This document shows, piece by piece, positions 1 to 10,855 of a stretch of DNA of 36,641 nt. Within the stretch, counting starts at the first letter, position 1. Each line of letters begins with the position of its first letter. This DNA comes from Hyphomicrobiales bacterium (lineage in GTDB: Bacteria; Pseudomonadota; Alphaproteobacteria; Rhizobiales; Devosiaceae), in contig JAMONZ010000058.1 of NCBI GenBank assembly GCA_027066315.1, positions 1 through 36,641 of the forward strand, given 5' to 3'. Under the pieces are notes generated by a model that was not told the origin of the DNA, ran no database searches, and saw only the letters and a program-made list of their open reading frames with translations. Both the position numbers and the translations under genes were made by a program.

Positions 1-320
1 AAGAGCGAAGCAAAGCGGGCAAATAATAAAAATTCAGAACGAAAGACATCTTCATTTAATTTTTCAAATAAGGAGTTGCGAAATTCATCACGCCCAGCTT
101 GAGTAATTGAGTAGATTTTTTTGGCAGGGCGGCCTTGTTGGGCTTGGGTGTGCGAGGTTACAAACCCAGCTTCTTCTAATTTTGCAAGGGCAGGGTAGAT
201 TGATCCAAAACTTACTTCTACAAAATAGGAACATTGGCCATTTGTACAAAGCTGGCGTATTTCATATCCTGTAGCGTCACTCTCAAAGAGGATTGAGAGG
301 CAAAGGGTTTTTACATTCAT
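1..320 (-). CDS. PadR family transcriptional regulator (3' part beyond window)
   Basis: The reading frame starts with ATG at 320 and runs off the left edge, giving about 106 residues that begin MNVKTLCLSILFESDATGYE. The winged-helix signature of PadR regulators is visible: the GYEIR segment near residues 18-22, the SFGSIYPALAKLEEAGFV recognition helix near 37-54, and the GRPAKKIYSIT wing near 64-74. PadR proteins are dimeric repressors that usually control an adjacent transporter or enzyme and often their own gene. The ending DVFRSEFLLFARFASL leads into the C-terminal dimerisation region, which lies outside the window. No clear Shine-Dalgarno sequence precedes the ATG. The promoter and a large inverted repeat directly upstream suggest autoregulation. 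The inducing ligand and the target genes cannot be seen here. Confidence 0.88.
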   Translation of the reverse strand, partial: MNVKTLCLSILFESDATGYEIRQLCTNGQCSYFVEVSFGSIYPALAKLEEAGFVTSHTQAQQGRPAKKIYSITQAGRDEFRNSLFEKLNEDVFRSEFLLFARFASL

Positions 321-335
321 GTTAATTACTGCTAT

Positions 336-391
336 ATTCTGTTTAAGTATATGCTTGTTAAGAATATACTTAAACAGAATAGGTCTGTCAA
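336..391 (-). promoter_or_regulatory. padR promoter with overlapping 17-bp perfect inverted repeat (candidate operator)
   Basis: On the minus strand TTGACA (391-386) and TATATT (368-363) are separated by exactly 17 bases, a near-consensus sigma-70 promoter that would start RNA near 356, about 36 bases before the padR ATG. A perfect inverted repeat overlaps it: ATTCTGTTTAAGTATAT at 336-352 and its exact complement at 364-380, with an 11-base spacer. One arm covers the -10 box and spacer. The other covers the early transcribed region, the geometry expected for repression. The -35 box overlaps the cysQ stop codon (390-388). Use as a PadR operator is inferred. Confidence 0.8.
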
Positions 392-1215
392 ATATTATAA
401 TCACATATTGCTGCCATTTTTTTTGCAATATCTTTCCCAAGCTGCTCGTTTGCACAGGCAACAAAAAACGGATTGAAATAGTTATTTTTGCTTTTGTTAT
501 ATTTTAGCGGTAGGCCATCAAGCGTTAGAACAACTCCGCCACTGGCTTCAAGAATTGCTTGACCTGCTGCGGTGTCCCACTCACAAGTTGGCGTGAAACG
601 AGGATAAAGAAGAGCCTTGCCTTGAGCTAGCATGCAAAATTTTAAAGATGATCCAACAGAAATATCCTTATAATTTTTTAGTGTTTGGCATAGGTTTTCT
701 AAATATTCACTGCCATGTGAGCGAGAGGCAACAATATTCATTTCTTTTGTTTTTGTCGTAAAAATTGGAATGAATGAATTGGCTTTATTATTTGTTATTT
801 CAAATGAAAAAGCCCCTTTATTGCTGCCAATGAACCCTTTTTTTTGAGTTGGTACAATAATAACGCCAATTGTGGGGCGCTCTTTTTCTATTAAGGCAAT
901 ATTGATGGTGAACTCGCCATTTTTTTTTATAAATTCTTTAGTGCCATCAAGCGGATCAACGCAAAAATACTTTTCATTTAAATTGGGTATTTCCCCAATA
1001 GATGCTCCTTCTTCAGCAAGCACTGGGATATTAGTCTTGGCTAACTGCTCTAGAATGATTTCTTCAGCTTTTTGATCTGCAATAGTTACGGGTGAGCCAT
1101 CGGATTTTTTTGTAATTGAAAATGGTTGCTCATATATTTCAAGAATTTTTTCTCCAGCCTTTAGGCAGGCTTTAATCATGATTTTAAGTAATTGCTCATT
1201 GCTCTTTTCACTCAT
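388..1215 (-). CDS. cysQ: 3'(2'),5'-bisphosphate nucleotidase CysQ
   Basis: CysQ hydrolyses 3'-phosphoadenosine 5'-phosphate (PAP) to AMP, removing an inhibitory by-product of sulfate assimilation. It belongs to the metal-dependent, lithium-sensitive inositol monophosphatase superfamily. The family motifs are visible: the DPLDGTKEFI metal-binding loop with FTINIAL after it, an EEG motif (LAEEGASIG) upstream, and EWDTAAGQAILEASGG in the C-terminal half. I chose ATG at 1215, preceded by GTGAGGA. A TTG seven codons upstream (1236) would place that sequence inside the gene. At 275 residues the length is normal. It reads toward padR, and its stop codon lies inside the padR -35 box, so cysQ transcription may pass into padR. 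No other sulfur gene is nearby. Confidence 0.9.
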   Translation of the reverse strand: MSEKSNEQLLKIMIKACLKAGEKILEIYEQPFSITKKSDGSPVTIADQKAEEIILEQLAKTNIPVLAEEGASIGEIPNLNEKYFCVDPLDGTKEFIKKNGEFTINIALIEKERPTIGVIIVPTQKKGFIGSNKGAFSFEITNNKANSFIPIFTTKTKEMNIVASRSHGSEYLENLCQTLKNYKDISVGSSLKFCMLAQGKALLYPRFTPTCEWDTAAGQAILEASGGVVLTLDGLPLKYNKSKNNYFNPFFVACANEQLGKDIAKKMAAICDYNI

Positions 1216-1410
1216 GAGATATTCATTCCTCACCAAATTGTCTAATTGTCTTTGTTTACATATTTTACGATAGAGCTAAAATTTCATTTATCAAGATTGC
1301 ACTTTAGGTTTACTTGCTCTACTCTTAGGCTTGAAAGAGTAAAAAATAGCTTATGGCGCATGATTTGATTTATTTATATTTGCGACGAAGCTGAATTTAA
1401 GGAATGTAAA

Positions 1411-2679
1411 GTGGCCGATGAAAATCGGTTCGCCTCTGCCTCACTTCCAATAAAGGAAGGGGTGCAAAAAAATAACCAAAACGAACATATTTCTAAGACA
1501 TCTCTCTTAGAAAGTCAGCCTGTTGATAATGAAAAGAATCCTTCTTTACAGGCAAGGCCAAAGTCAAATGTTGCTAAGGTTAATAATAAATGGCGGACAA
1601 AAAATAAAAAAAACACACCTAACCATAGCCAAAATGGAACAATTTTTGCTGCATTAGATCTTGGCACAAATAATTGCCGCCTGCTTGTTGCACGTCAACG
1701 GGGTAATGGGTTCTTGGTAATTGATGGTTTCTCACGCATTGTTCGTTTGGGCGAGGGTGTATCATTAAGTGGGTTGCTTGATGAAAAAGCAATTGAGCGC
1801 ACCATAAAAGCTCTATTAGAATGTAAGACTAAACTAAATAGGCATCAACCAAAACACATGCGTTTAATTGCTACTCAGGCATGTAGGGGAGCTAGTAATT
1901 CGGGAGATTTTTTGGATAGGGTGCAAAAAGATGTTGGGCTTGAATTAGAAATTATTGACCAAAGAATTGAAACTGAGCTTGCGGTAGCTGGTTGTGCTGA
2001 TTTAATTGACAAGAAAGCTCATGGTGCTTTGATGTTTGACATTGGCGGTGGTTCAACCGAATTAGCATGGCTTGACTTTAGGGGAGGTCGTCCAAAATTA
2101 CGCTCCAAAATGCCTAGCGCAATTCGTTCGTGGCAATCATTACCTGTGGGTGTTGTTTCAATTGCTGAAAAATTTGGTGGCAAAAATGTTAGTGTTGAGA
2201 GCTTTGAAGAAATGGTGGCTTTTGTTTCTGAAAAGTTAAAGGCTTTTAAGGGTCGAAAAAAACTACAAGAAATGATAAAAACCCATAATGTGCATTTGAT
2301 TGGTACATCAGGAACGGTGACAACACTTGGTGGCTTACACCTTGGTTTGGAGCGTTATGAGCGAGCAAAAGTTGATGGACTTTGGATGCGTAATGATGAT
2401 GTAGTGGATACAATGCGAGTTTTGCTAAATATGTCATATGAGCGAAGGGCTGCTAACTCGTGTATTGGGGCGGATCGAGCGGATTTAGTGCTTCCGGGTT
2501 GTGCCATTTTTGAAGCGATTAGGCGTGAATGGACTACAAAGAATATTAGAGTGGCAGATCGAGGATTGCGTGAGGGTATGCTTGTTTCAATGATTGAAAA
2601 AAATAGGGTTGAGATGAATCGTGGGCGAGTGAATAAAAGCTATAATAAAAAACAGAATTTGGATAATAAAAATGGCTAA
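1411..2679 (+). CDS. Ppx/GppA family exopolyphosphatase or (p)ppGpp-processing phosphatase
   Basis: The family hydrolyses inorganic polyphosphate and/or pppGpp using an ASKHA (actin/hexokinase-like) fold. Phosphate-binding motifs are clear: DLGTNNCRLLVA at residues 83-94 and the DIGGGSTELAW loop at 210-220, followed by GTSGTVTTLGGLHLGLERY. The first ~76 residues are a polar, low-complexity extension rich in N, K, S and Q that lies outside the enzyme domain. The C-terminal HD-type domain of long Ppx enzymes is absent, so this is the short form. The start is GTG at 1411 with AAGGA seven bases upstream. The last 8 bases overlap rlmE, so the two are translationally coupled, a pairing usual in rhizobia. 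Which substrate is used cannot be decided from sequence. Confidence 0.9.
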   Translation: MADENRFASASLPIKEGVQKNNQNEHISKTSLLESQPVDNEKNPSLQARPKSNVAKVNNKWRTKNKKNTPNHSQNGTIFAALDLGTNNCRLLVARQRGNGFLVIDGFSRIVRLGEGVSLSGLLDEKAIERTIKALLECKTKLNRHQPKHMRLIATQACRGASNSGDFLDRVQKDVGLELEIIDQRIETELAVAGCADLIDKKAHGALMFDIGGGSTELAWLDFRGGRPKLRSKMPSAIRSWQSLPVGVVSIAEKFGGKNVSVESFEEMVAFVSEKLKAFKGRKKLQEMIKTHNVHLIGTSGTVTTLGGLHLGLERYERAKVDGLWMRNDDVVDTMRVLLNMSYERRAANSCIGADRADLVLPGCAIFEAIRREWTTKNIRVADRGLREGMLVSMIEKNRVEMNRGRVNKSYNKKQNLDNKNG

Positions 2680-3490
2680 GCCTAAAAAAGGATCAGTGAA
2701 AATCATTGGTAAGCGCGCTAAAATTGCAAAAGCTAAAACTGTTGCCAAAGAAGCAAGTAATAAAGAAAAAGCCAACAAAGAAAAAGCTATTAAAACTGGT
2801 ACAATAAAACCAAAGAAAAAAAAGAAAAAAGATGGTTTAAAAATTCGAGTGAAATCCTCAAAGGGAAGAAAAATATCATCAACCCTTTGGCTGCAGCGTC
2901 AGTTAAATGATCCGTATGTGATAAAGGCGAGAACGCAAGGATATAGATCTCGAGCGGCTTTTAAGCTGGTTGAACTTAACGATAAATACCAATTGCTAAA
3001 ACCCAAAATGAGAGTTGTTGATTTGGGTTGTGCGCCTGGTGGTTGGCTGCAGGTTGCATCAAAAGCTGTGCAATCATCACATAAAAACCCTGCGATTGTT
3101 GGTATTGATTATCTTGAAATGGGCGCAATAGCTGGTACAATAATTTTGCAAAAAGATTTCAACGATGAAGATGCACCGCAAATGTTAATTGATGCACTTG
3201 GTGGGCATAAGGCAGATATTGTTCTCTCTGATATGGCAGCCCCAACAACAGGGCATCGCCCTACCGATCACATTAGAATAATTGCATTGGTTGAGATGGC
3301 GGCTCTGTTTGCAGTTGATATTTTAGCACCTGGGGGAACATTTGTTGCCAAGGTTTTTCAGGGTGGAACAGAGCATCAATTATTGAATGAATTAAAGAAA
3401 AATTTTGAAACCACATTTCATGCAAAACCACCTGCTTCACGCAAAGATTCTGCTGAAACATATTTGATTGCAAGAGGGTTTAAAGGTTAG
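2672..3490 (+). CDS. rlmE: 23S rRNA (uridine(2552)-2'-O)-methyltransferase RlmE (FtsJ/RrmJ)
   Basis: RlmE methylates the 2'-OH of U2552 in the A loop of 23S rRNA, a late step of 50S assembly. The SAM-binding motif DLGCAPGGW is at residues 117-125. The catalytic K-D-K-E tetrad is visible as K98 (SRAAFKL), D187 (VLSDMAAP), K227 (TFVAKVFQGG) and E262 (SAETYLIA). About 68 lysine-rich residues precede the core; the E. coli protein is about 209 residues against 272 here. Such basic N-terminal tails are common in alphaproteobacterial RlmE and probably bind RNA. The ATG overlaps the end of the upstream phosphatase gene by 8 bases. The gene converges with the chemoreceptor gene, and I saw no convincing terminator between them. 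Confidence 0.93.
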   Translation: MAKPKKGSVKIIGKRAKIAKAKTVAKEASNKEKANKEKAIKTGTIKPKKKKKKDGLKIRVKSSKGRKISSTLWLQRQLNDPYVIKARTQGYRSRAAFKLVELNDKYQLLKPKMRVVDLGCAPGGWLQVASKAVQSSHKNPAIVGIDYLEMGAIAGTIILQKDFNDEDAPQMLIDALGGHKADIVLSDMAAPTTGHRPTDHIRIIALVEMAALFAVDILAPGGTFVAKVFQGGTEHQLLNELKKNFETTFHAKPPASRKDSAETYLIARGFKG

Positions 3491-3571
3491 AATTTAACAA
3501 CTTGTCTTTGAGGGGTAAAGGGAGCAAGAAATTATATCTCACTCCCTTATTAAAAACTAAATAACCAGATA

Positions 3572-5092
3572 TTAAGCAACATGCCTTTGAGCATTTGAAG
3601 ATGGTTTTGCATCAGTTTTTGATTGCGGGCTTTGTAATTTAAACTTTCGCATTTCATTTTCTAAATCAATTGCTTGAGTGCTTAATTCGCCAGCTTGTTT
3701 TGTTGTATCTTCTGCCATTTGAACATTTTGCTGAGTGATGTTTTCAATATCACCAATTGCTGCGTTAACATCATTAAGTCGATTAGATTGATCTGTGGTG
3801 TTTTGAGAAATATTGGAAACAAGATCGGCAACTTCGCCAACATTCTCTGTTATTTGATCTAACACCTCACCCGTGCTTCCAACAATTTTAACACCATCTT
3901 CTACTTGATCTCGGCTAACGGCAATAAGGCCAGAAATTTCTTTAGCGGCTGTTGTGCATCGTTGAGCTAATTGACGAACTTCTTGCGCAACAACGGCAAA
4001 ACTACGCCCAGCTTCTCCAGCCCTTGCAGCTTCTACGCCAGCATTTAATGCAAGTAAATTGGTTTGAAAAGCAATTTGATCTATAACACCAATGATTGAG
4101 CTAATTTCTTCAGATGATTGTTTGATTTTGTCCATGGCTTCAACTGCATTAGTAACAATTGTTCCAGCTTTTTGCACGTTTGATGTAGTAGCTTTAGTCA
4201 CCTCAGTAGCTTTTGATGCAGTTTGTGCTGTTTGAGAAATACTGTTTGTTAGGTCATTCAAAGTTTGCGAGCTTTGTTTTAATGAAGATGCTTGTTGTTC
4301 AGACCTTTGAGAGAGCTCTTCACTTGATTGAGCAATTAGTGATGAACTGTTCACAATGACAGAAGAAGTATGCTTGGTGCGACATAATGTGTTGCTTAGT
4401 GATTTGAGAGCTGAATTATAATGCTCTGTCATCTCTTTAAATTCTTCGGGTAAGTCATCTGGGAGTTGCTTTTGCAAATCTCCATTTGCTAAATAGCTTA
4501 GCCCTTCACTTAAAGTGTCTAATGCTTGGCTTTGTTGGGCATTAGCAAGGTTTTTTTCTTCTTCAATTTTTTTTCGCTCATCTTCAAGTTTATCAAGATA
4601 AACAGTAATAACATAATCCATATCAAGCATAGCGGCTTTGATTACAGATGAAAACTCTAAGCTGGTTTCTTGTGGGGTTGTTTTTTTCTTTCTAATATCA
4701 TTCCATTTTGCATCAACCATAGCAATGATAAGCTGCTCCATAACCAGAGCATAACCACCAATATACCAGCGAGGCTCAAGCCCGATGCGAGCATGAATTT
4801 CTCCAATTGTCGTTGCTTTTTTTATATAAGCATCATCAAATTTTGCTTGCCCAACTGTTACCCAGTGATTTCCTTGGGTTTGTTTTGCTGCTGCAATATG
4901 TTCTGCATCTCTAAAATTTGCAGCTAGATGGGGGACATTAACAGCTTTTGCATATAGTGCATCAAGCCCAGGGCCAACAGCCCCTAATAAAACTGGATAA
5001 ACCCTATTGATTGCATCACTTGCCGCTTGGTCAAATCCTAAAAAATCTAGTCGTTCTTCAAGTTCTTTTGACTTATCTACCATTTCGCTCAT
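3572..5092 (-). CDS. Soluble globin-coupled methyl-accepting chemotaxis protein
   Basis: This 506-residue chemoreceptor has no transmembrane segment. Residues ~10-175 form a protoglobin-type sensor like HemAT or other globin-coupled sensors: the EIHARIGLEPRWYIGGY stretch carries the likely haem-ligating H100 and is followed by a long helix (LDMDYVITVYLDKLEDERKK). A HAMP-like linker and coiled coil (about 180-330) lead to the cytoplasmic signalling hairpin at ~337-379 (DQIAFQTNLLALNAGVEAAR). Glutamine- and glutamate-rich segments on both sides would be methylation helices. The C-terminus ends in QRHVA and carries no obvious CheR-tethering pentapeptide. It probably senses O2 or redox state and signals to CheA/CheW encoded elsewhere. 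It stands alone, with its own upstream region of about 235 bases shared with guaB. Confidence 0.92.
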   Translation of the reverse strand: MSEMVDKSKELEERLDFLGFDQAASDAINRVYPVLLGAVGPGLDALYAKAVNVPHLAANFRDAEHIAAAKQTQGNHWVTVGQAKFDDAYIKKATTIGEIHARIGLEPRWYIGGYALVMEQLIIAMVDAKWNDIRKKKTTPQETSLEFSSVIKAAMLDMDYVITVYLDKLEDERKKIEEEKNLANAQQSQALDTLSEGLSYLANGDLQKQLPDDLPEEFKEMTEHYNSALKSLSNTLCRTKHTSSVIVNSSSLIAQSSEELSQRSEQQASSLKQSSQTLNDLTNSISQTAQTASKATEVTKATTSNVQKAGTIVTNAVEAMDKIKQSSEEISSIIGVIDQIAFQTNLLALNAGVEAARAGEAGRSFAVVAQEVRQLAQRCTTAAKEISGLIAVSRDQVEDGVKIVGSTGEVLDQITENVGEVADLVSNISQNTTDQSNRLNDVNAAIGDIENITQQNVQMAEDTTKQAGELSTQAIDLENEMRKFKLQSPQSKTDAKPSSNAQRHVA

Positions 5093-5264
5093 AGCTAATT
5101 CCTAAACATTCTTGCTTTAAAAAATCACACTTCATATTTCACATTCACGTTATCTCACTTTATAGTTTATAAAATGATAAGTATTTTTACGAATTATGTG
5201 ATGTTCTTCTAGCCAAAGCTACTTTGAAGTGATAGAGGAACTCGCCAACCTCAATCTGTTATGA

Positions 5265-6829
<1,565 letters not shown>

Positions 6830-6830
<1 letters not shown>

Positions 6831-7243
6831 TGGATAAAATTTTACTTTTTGCCGTTATTGCACAACTTATCCTTACATTTTTTTTGATGTTTTTGATGGG
6901 GAGTTTGCGAATTAATTCGGTTAGAAAAAAAGAAGTAAAGATAAGTGAAATTGCGTTAAACACAGATGCTTATCCAAAGAAAGTTAGGCAAGTCGCCAAT
7001 GCTTTTAACAACCAGTTTCAAATGCCAATTTTATTCTTTTTTGGGGTAGCTTTAGCTTTATTTTATGGGAGTATAGGTTGGTTAGAAATCATTTTTGCTT
7101 ATGGTTTTATTACATTAAGATATATTCATGTTTTTATTCACATAACGAACAATAACCCTGTTCAGCGATTAAATGCTTATTTTGTTGGGGTTTTGTTTTT
7201 GATGGCATTTTTATTTACAGTTTTTTATAAAGCTATTTTTTAG
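6830..7243 (+). CDS. MAPEG family small integral membrane protein
   Basis: This 137-residue protein has four predicted hydrophobic helices (about 4-24, 62-82, 84-100 and 115-135). It carries the RQVANAFNNQFQMPILFF signature of bacterial MAPEG proteins, the fold of microsomal glutathione transferases and eicosanoid enzymes, plus the RYIHVFIHITNN segment between helices 3 and 4. The substrate of bacterial members at this locus is unknown. The start is the ATG sharing its A with the guaB stop codon. A TTG one codon earlier is also in frame but less likely. Its place between guaB and rsmB is conserved in rhizobia as I know them, so co-transcription is probable, but a role in purine metabolism is not implied by the sequence. 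Confidence 0.87.
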
Positions 7244-7253
7244 GATTATTATT

Positions 7254-8558
7254 ATGCGATTAGCAGGAAGAATGGCGGCCGCCATTGAAATTTTACAAGA
7301 TATGGAAGAGCGGCATCGCCCTGTTTCATTAGCATTAAAAAATTGGGGCTTGGCGCATCGTTTTGCTGGCTCTGGTGATAGGGCGGCAATTGGTAATATG
7401 GTCTATGACGCTTTGCGACAAAAAGCCTCGCTTGCCTATATTATGGGGAGCGATAGCCCTAGGGCTTTGGTGCTGGCGGTTGTGGTGCGAAAATGGGGGC
7501 AAGATATTTCTGAGTTGCAAGCGATTTTTGCAAGCGATAATTTTGCACCAAGTGAAATTACAAAAGAAGAAATTGAACGATTAGAAGCAGAAAAACCGCT
7601 TGTTGATGCGCCAGATGTTGTGATTGCAAATATCGCTGATTGGCTCAAACCAAGTTTTGAAAAAGCCTTTGGAGAGAATTGGATAGATGAGGCAAAGGCT
7701 TTTACCAAACGCCCTCCGCTTGATTTGCGCATAAATGAATTAAAGTTAAAAACTGATAGAGTGCAAAAAGCATTGAAGCGTTTTAGCCCTGAGATAAGTG
7801 AGATATTACCTTTTGCTTTGCGGATTGAAGCAGGGGAAGCAGCTTCTCGTACGCCAAATGTAACTTCGGACGAAGCATTTAAAAAAGGCTGGTTTGAGGT
7901 GCAAGATTTAGGCAGCCAAATTGTTGCGGCTCTTATTGATGCGCAACCTAAAGAGCAATTGCTTGATTATTGTGCGGGGGCGGGTGGCAAAACGCTTAGC
8001 CTTTCGGCGCAAATGAAAAATAGCGGGCAGATTTTTGCCTATGATATTGATAGGCATCGCATTGCGCCTATTCACGAAAGAATAAAACGTAATGGTGTTC
8101 GCAATGTGCAGATTATTGAGCCAGAAAGCGAAGCCTTAAAAGCTAAGTTAAATAAAATGGATAAAGTGGTTGTTGATGCACCTTGCACTGGCACTGGCAC
8201 ATGGCGACGTAGGCCTGACACTAAGTGGAAGTTAACACAAGAACAGCTTGAAAATCGCCTAAAAGATCAGGCAGAAATATTAGATGCGGCGGCAAAATAT
8301 GTGCGCCCCGGAGGGCAGCTATCTTATATTACTTGTTCGATTTTACCGCAGGAAAATGATGAGCAGATAGAAAATTTTCTAAGTAAGAATAAGAATTTTA
8401 AAGCCATTGCCTCGCATTCATTATGGCAAAAAAAGTTTGGATCAACTAATAAAGCACGCCCATATTTTGGGAAAAATGGTATAACGCTAACACCCGCTAG
8501 CACACAAAGTGATGGATTTTTCATTTCTATTTTAGAGCGAGATATTATTAAATCATGA
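7254..8558 (+). CDS. rsmB: RsmB/NOP family 16S rRNA (cytosine-C5) methyltransferase
   Basis: This SAM-dependent RNA m5C methyltransferase resembles RsmB, which modifies C967 of 16S rRNA in E. coli. An N-terminal helical NusB-like region (about 1-140) precedes the catalytic domain. The SAM loop [17 protein letters not shown] starts at residue 238. Motif [14 protein letters not shown] gives C311 and motif [14 protein letters not shown] gives C361, the two cysteines used for catalysis and enzyme release in this family. The start is ATG 7254, ten bases after the MAPEG gene. The end overlaps guaA as ATGA, showing translational coupling. At 434 residues the length is typical. The exact target cytosine is inferred from the family. 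Confidence 0.92.
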   Translation: MRLAGRMAAAIEILQDMEERHRPVSLALKNWGLAHRFAGSGDRAAIGNMVYDALRQKASLAYIMGSDSPRALVLAVVVRKWGQDISELQAIFASDNFAPSEITKEEIERLEAEKPLVDAPDVVIANIADWLKPSFEKAFGENWIDEAKAFTKRPPLDLRINELKLKTDRVQKALKRFSPEISEILPFALRIEAGEAASRTPNVTSDEAFKKGWFEVQDLGSQIVAALIDAQPKEQLLDYCAGAGGKTLSLSAQMKNSGQIFAYDIDRHRIAPIHERIKRNGVRNVQIIEPESEALKAKLNKMDKVVVDAPCTGTGTWRRRPDTKWKLTQEQLENRLKDQAEILDAAAKYVRPGGQLSYITCSILPQENDEQIENFLSKNKNFKAIASHSLWQKKFGSTNKARPYFGKNGITLTPASTQSDGFFISILERDIIKS

Positions 8559-10129
8559 CAAGTGTAGAAAATCAAACTAGATTGCATGAAAGCATTTTAA
8601 TTGTAGATTTTGGCTCGCAAGTCACTCAGCTTATTGCAAGGCGATTGCGTGAGGCAGATGTTTATTGCGAAATTCACCCATTTTCAAATGCGGCTGATGA
8701 ATTAGAGAGGCTTTCACCAAAGGGGATAATTCTCTCTGGTGGCCCTGCCTCTGTTTTAGATGAAAATGCACCAGATATTGATGCTCGTTTGCTTGATGCT
8801 AATGTGCCGATTTTAGGAATTTGTTATGGTCAGCAAGCCCTTTGCATTGCACTTGGCGGCAAGGTTGAGGCTGGGCATGATCGTGAATTTGGTCGTGCTA
8901 ATGTTACGCCAAAAAAACCATGCGCCCTTTATGATGGTGTTTGGGATTTAGAAAGCGAACATCAAGTTTGGATGAGCCATGGAGATAGAGTTACGAAATT
9001 GCCAAAAGGTTTTGAGGTTGTTGCAACTTCCCCCGGTGCGCCGCTTGCGATTATTGCCAATGAAGAAAAGCAAATTTGGGCAACGCAATTTCACCCCGAA
9101 GTTCATCATACACCAGAGGGAGCAAAATTGCTCTCGAACTTTGTGCATAAAATTTGCGGCTGTTCAGGTGATTGGACAATGGCGACTTATAAAGAGCAAG
9201 CGATTGAAAAAATCCGTGAGCAGGTGGGTGATAAAAGAGTTATTTGTGGGCTTTCTGGTGGGGTTGATTCATCGGTTGCCGCATTACTTATTCACGAGGC
9301 TATTGGCGATCAATTAACGTGTATTTTGGTCGATCATGGATTGATGCGTCAAAATGAGGCTAGTGATGTTGTTGCAATGTTTAGCGAGCATTATGACCTT
9401 AAATTAGTGCATGTTAATGCGGTTGATACATTTATTGAGGAGCTTGAAGGCGAGAGTGACCCTGAGACAAAACGCAAAATCATTGGACGTTTATTCATAG
9501 AGACTTTTGAAAAAGAGGCAAAAAAACTTGGGGGGGCAGACTTTTTAGCGCAAGGCACGCTTTATCCTGATGTGATTGAAAGTGTTTCTTTTACGGGTGG
9601 CCCTTCGGTTACGATTAAATCACACCATAATGTTGGTGGTTTGCCTGAGCGTATGAATATGGAATTGGTTGAGCCGTTGCGTGAACTTTTTAAAGATGAA
9701 GTGCGCACATTAGGCCATGAGCTAGGTCTGCCAGATAGCTTCATCGGTCGTCACCCTTTCCCCGGTCCTGGTTTAGCCATTCGCCTACCAGGTGGTATAA
9801 CAAGAGAAAAATTAGAAATTTTACGTCAAGCAGATGCAGTATATCTTGATGAAATTCGTAAAAGCGGGCTTTATGATAAAATTTGGCAGGCATTTGCGGT
9901 GTTGCTTCCTGTGCAAACAGTTGGCGTGATGGGCGATGGCCGCACTTATGAATTTGTTTGTGCGCTTCGTGCTGTAACATCGGTTGATGGCATGACAGCA
10001 GATTTTTATCCCTATGATATGGAATTTTTAGGCAAAGCCGCAACTCGGATTATCAACGAGGTTCGAGGGATAAATCGGGTAGTTTATGATGTGACGAGTA
10101 AGCCGCCTGGGACTATTGAGTGGGAGTGA
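8555..10129 (+). CDS. guaA: GMP synthase (glutamine-hydrolysing) GuaA
   Basis: GuaA aminates XMP to GMP using glutamine and ATP, completing the branch begun by guaB upstream. Domains in order: a class I glutamine amidotransferase with the nucleophile C90 in GICYGQQAL and the partners H180/E182 in QFHPEVHH; an ATP pyrophosphatase with the PP-loop GLSGGVDSS at 232-240; and the C-terminal dimerisation domain from about residue 400 ([12 protein letters not shown]), ending [11 protein letters not shown]. The 524 residues match the family. The start overlaps rsmB by ATGA. A HEPN-like gene begins three bases after the stop codon, which is unusual. The 3' end of guaA is a recorded insertion site for genomic islands in other bacteria. 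Confidence 0.97.
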   Translation: MTSVENQTRLHESILIVDFGSQVTQLIARRLREADVYCEIHPFSNAADELERLSPKGIILSGGPASVLDENAPDIDARLLDANVPILGICYGQQALCIALGGKVEAGHDREFGRANVTPKKPCALYDGVWDLESEHQVWMSHGDRVTKLPKGFEVVATSPGAPLAIIANEEKQIWATQFHPEVHHTPEGAKLLSNFVHKICGCSGDWTMATYKEQAIEKIREQVGDKRVICGLSGGVDSSVAALLIHEAIGDQLTCILVDHGLMRQNEASDVVAMFSEHYDLKLVHVNAVDTFIEELEGESDPETKRKIIGRLFIETFEKEAKKLGGADFLAQGTLYPDVIESVSFTGGPSVTIKSHHNVGGLPERMNMELVEPLRELFKDEVRTLGHELGLPDSFIGRHPFPGPGLAIRLPGGITREKLEILRQADAVYLDEIRKSGLYDKIWQAFAVLLPVQTVGVMGDGRTYEFVCALRAVTSVDGMTADFYPYDMEFLGKAATRIINEVRGINRVVYDVTSKPPGTIEWE

Positions 10130-10132
10130 TTT

Positions 10133-10840
10133 ATGACTAGGAGAACTATTGAAAGTAATTATGCGAGATTGATAGGACTAAGAGAGGCTGTAGCTTCTGA
10201 GCAGAAAGCATATAATCTTTCTACAGATTTTGCAGATGACTATAATACGATTCTTAAAAACCTTCGAGATAAATGTGATGATAATTTTTCTGGTTTTGAC
10301 CTTCCTCAACACGTTTGGAATAACCATGATGACCAAATGTATCAGGTAAATAAACCTCCTTTACGATCAAAAATATTTCAACTCATCAGCTATCTGGAGA
10401 ACGTTCATTCTGCTTCTAATAGAATTGTTGAGATTGGAAGTGTTTATAATCTTATTAAAGATGAAGAGCTTAAATCACGTTGTTCAGACTTACTATCTGC
10501 TAAAGATCATTTTGATCGAGTTATAAATCAAGCAACTCAAGTTCTTGAAGAAAGATTGCGTGTAAAGTTGCCTTCTTTGAATAAATATACTGGTGTGCCT
10601 TTAGTAGGTAAAGCAATGAACAAAGAACCAGAAAATAGTTTAATAATTTTTTCAAGTGAGAAAAGCGAACAAGGAGGCTATGTAGCTTTATTCCATGGTA
10701 TTGTGGGAGCTTTTAGAAATACGAGTCATCACAGGTTTATGGCTGATGTATCTCGTGAGCAAGCGTTGCAAATCTGTGCATTTATAGATACTCTTTTAAC
10801 GGCGCTAGAAAAAGCAGAAATTGTTAAAGAGGAAATATAA
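10133..10840 (+). CDS. TIGR02391/Ymh-type protein with HEPN-like C-terminus (putative RNase or defence-related)
   Basis: This 235-residue protein has no membrane segment. The C-terminal half matches my recollection of the TIGR02391 (Hypoth_Ymh) family: an amphipathic helix DHFDRVINQATQVLEERLR (about 125-143) followed by FHGIVGAFRNTSHH and a conserved helix with DVSREQALQICAFIDTLL. The R195-N-T-S-H-H200 segment fits the Rx4H motif of HEPN ribonucleases. Related genes are often found beside restriction-modification, phage or abortive-infection systems, but the function is not established. The N-terminal ~120 residues are helical and unrecognised. The GGGAG used as ribosome site lies in the guaA stop region, so it is probably co-expressed with guaA. 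No antitoxin or partner gene is adjacent; palindromic repeats follow. Confidence 0.72.
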   Translation: MTRRTIESNYARLIGLREAVASEQKAYNLSTDFADDYNTILKNLRDKCDDNFSGFDLPQHVWNNHDDQMYQVNKPPLRSKIFQLISYLENVHSASNRIVEIGSVYNLIKDEELKSRCSDLLSAKDHFDRVINQATQVLEERLRVKLPSLNKYTGVPLVGKAMNKEPENSLIIFSSEKSEQGGYVALFHGIVGAFRNTSHHRFMADVSREQALQICAFIDTLLTALEKAEIVKEEI

Positions 10841-10855
10841 TTCTTTACTGCTCGA

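Noticed and set aside
3516-3548. Inverted repeat AAGGGAG...CTCCCTT between the convergent rlmE and chemoreceptor genes
   Set aside because: Only 7 bp of stem with a 17-base loop and no T tract on either strand, so too weak to call a terminator.
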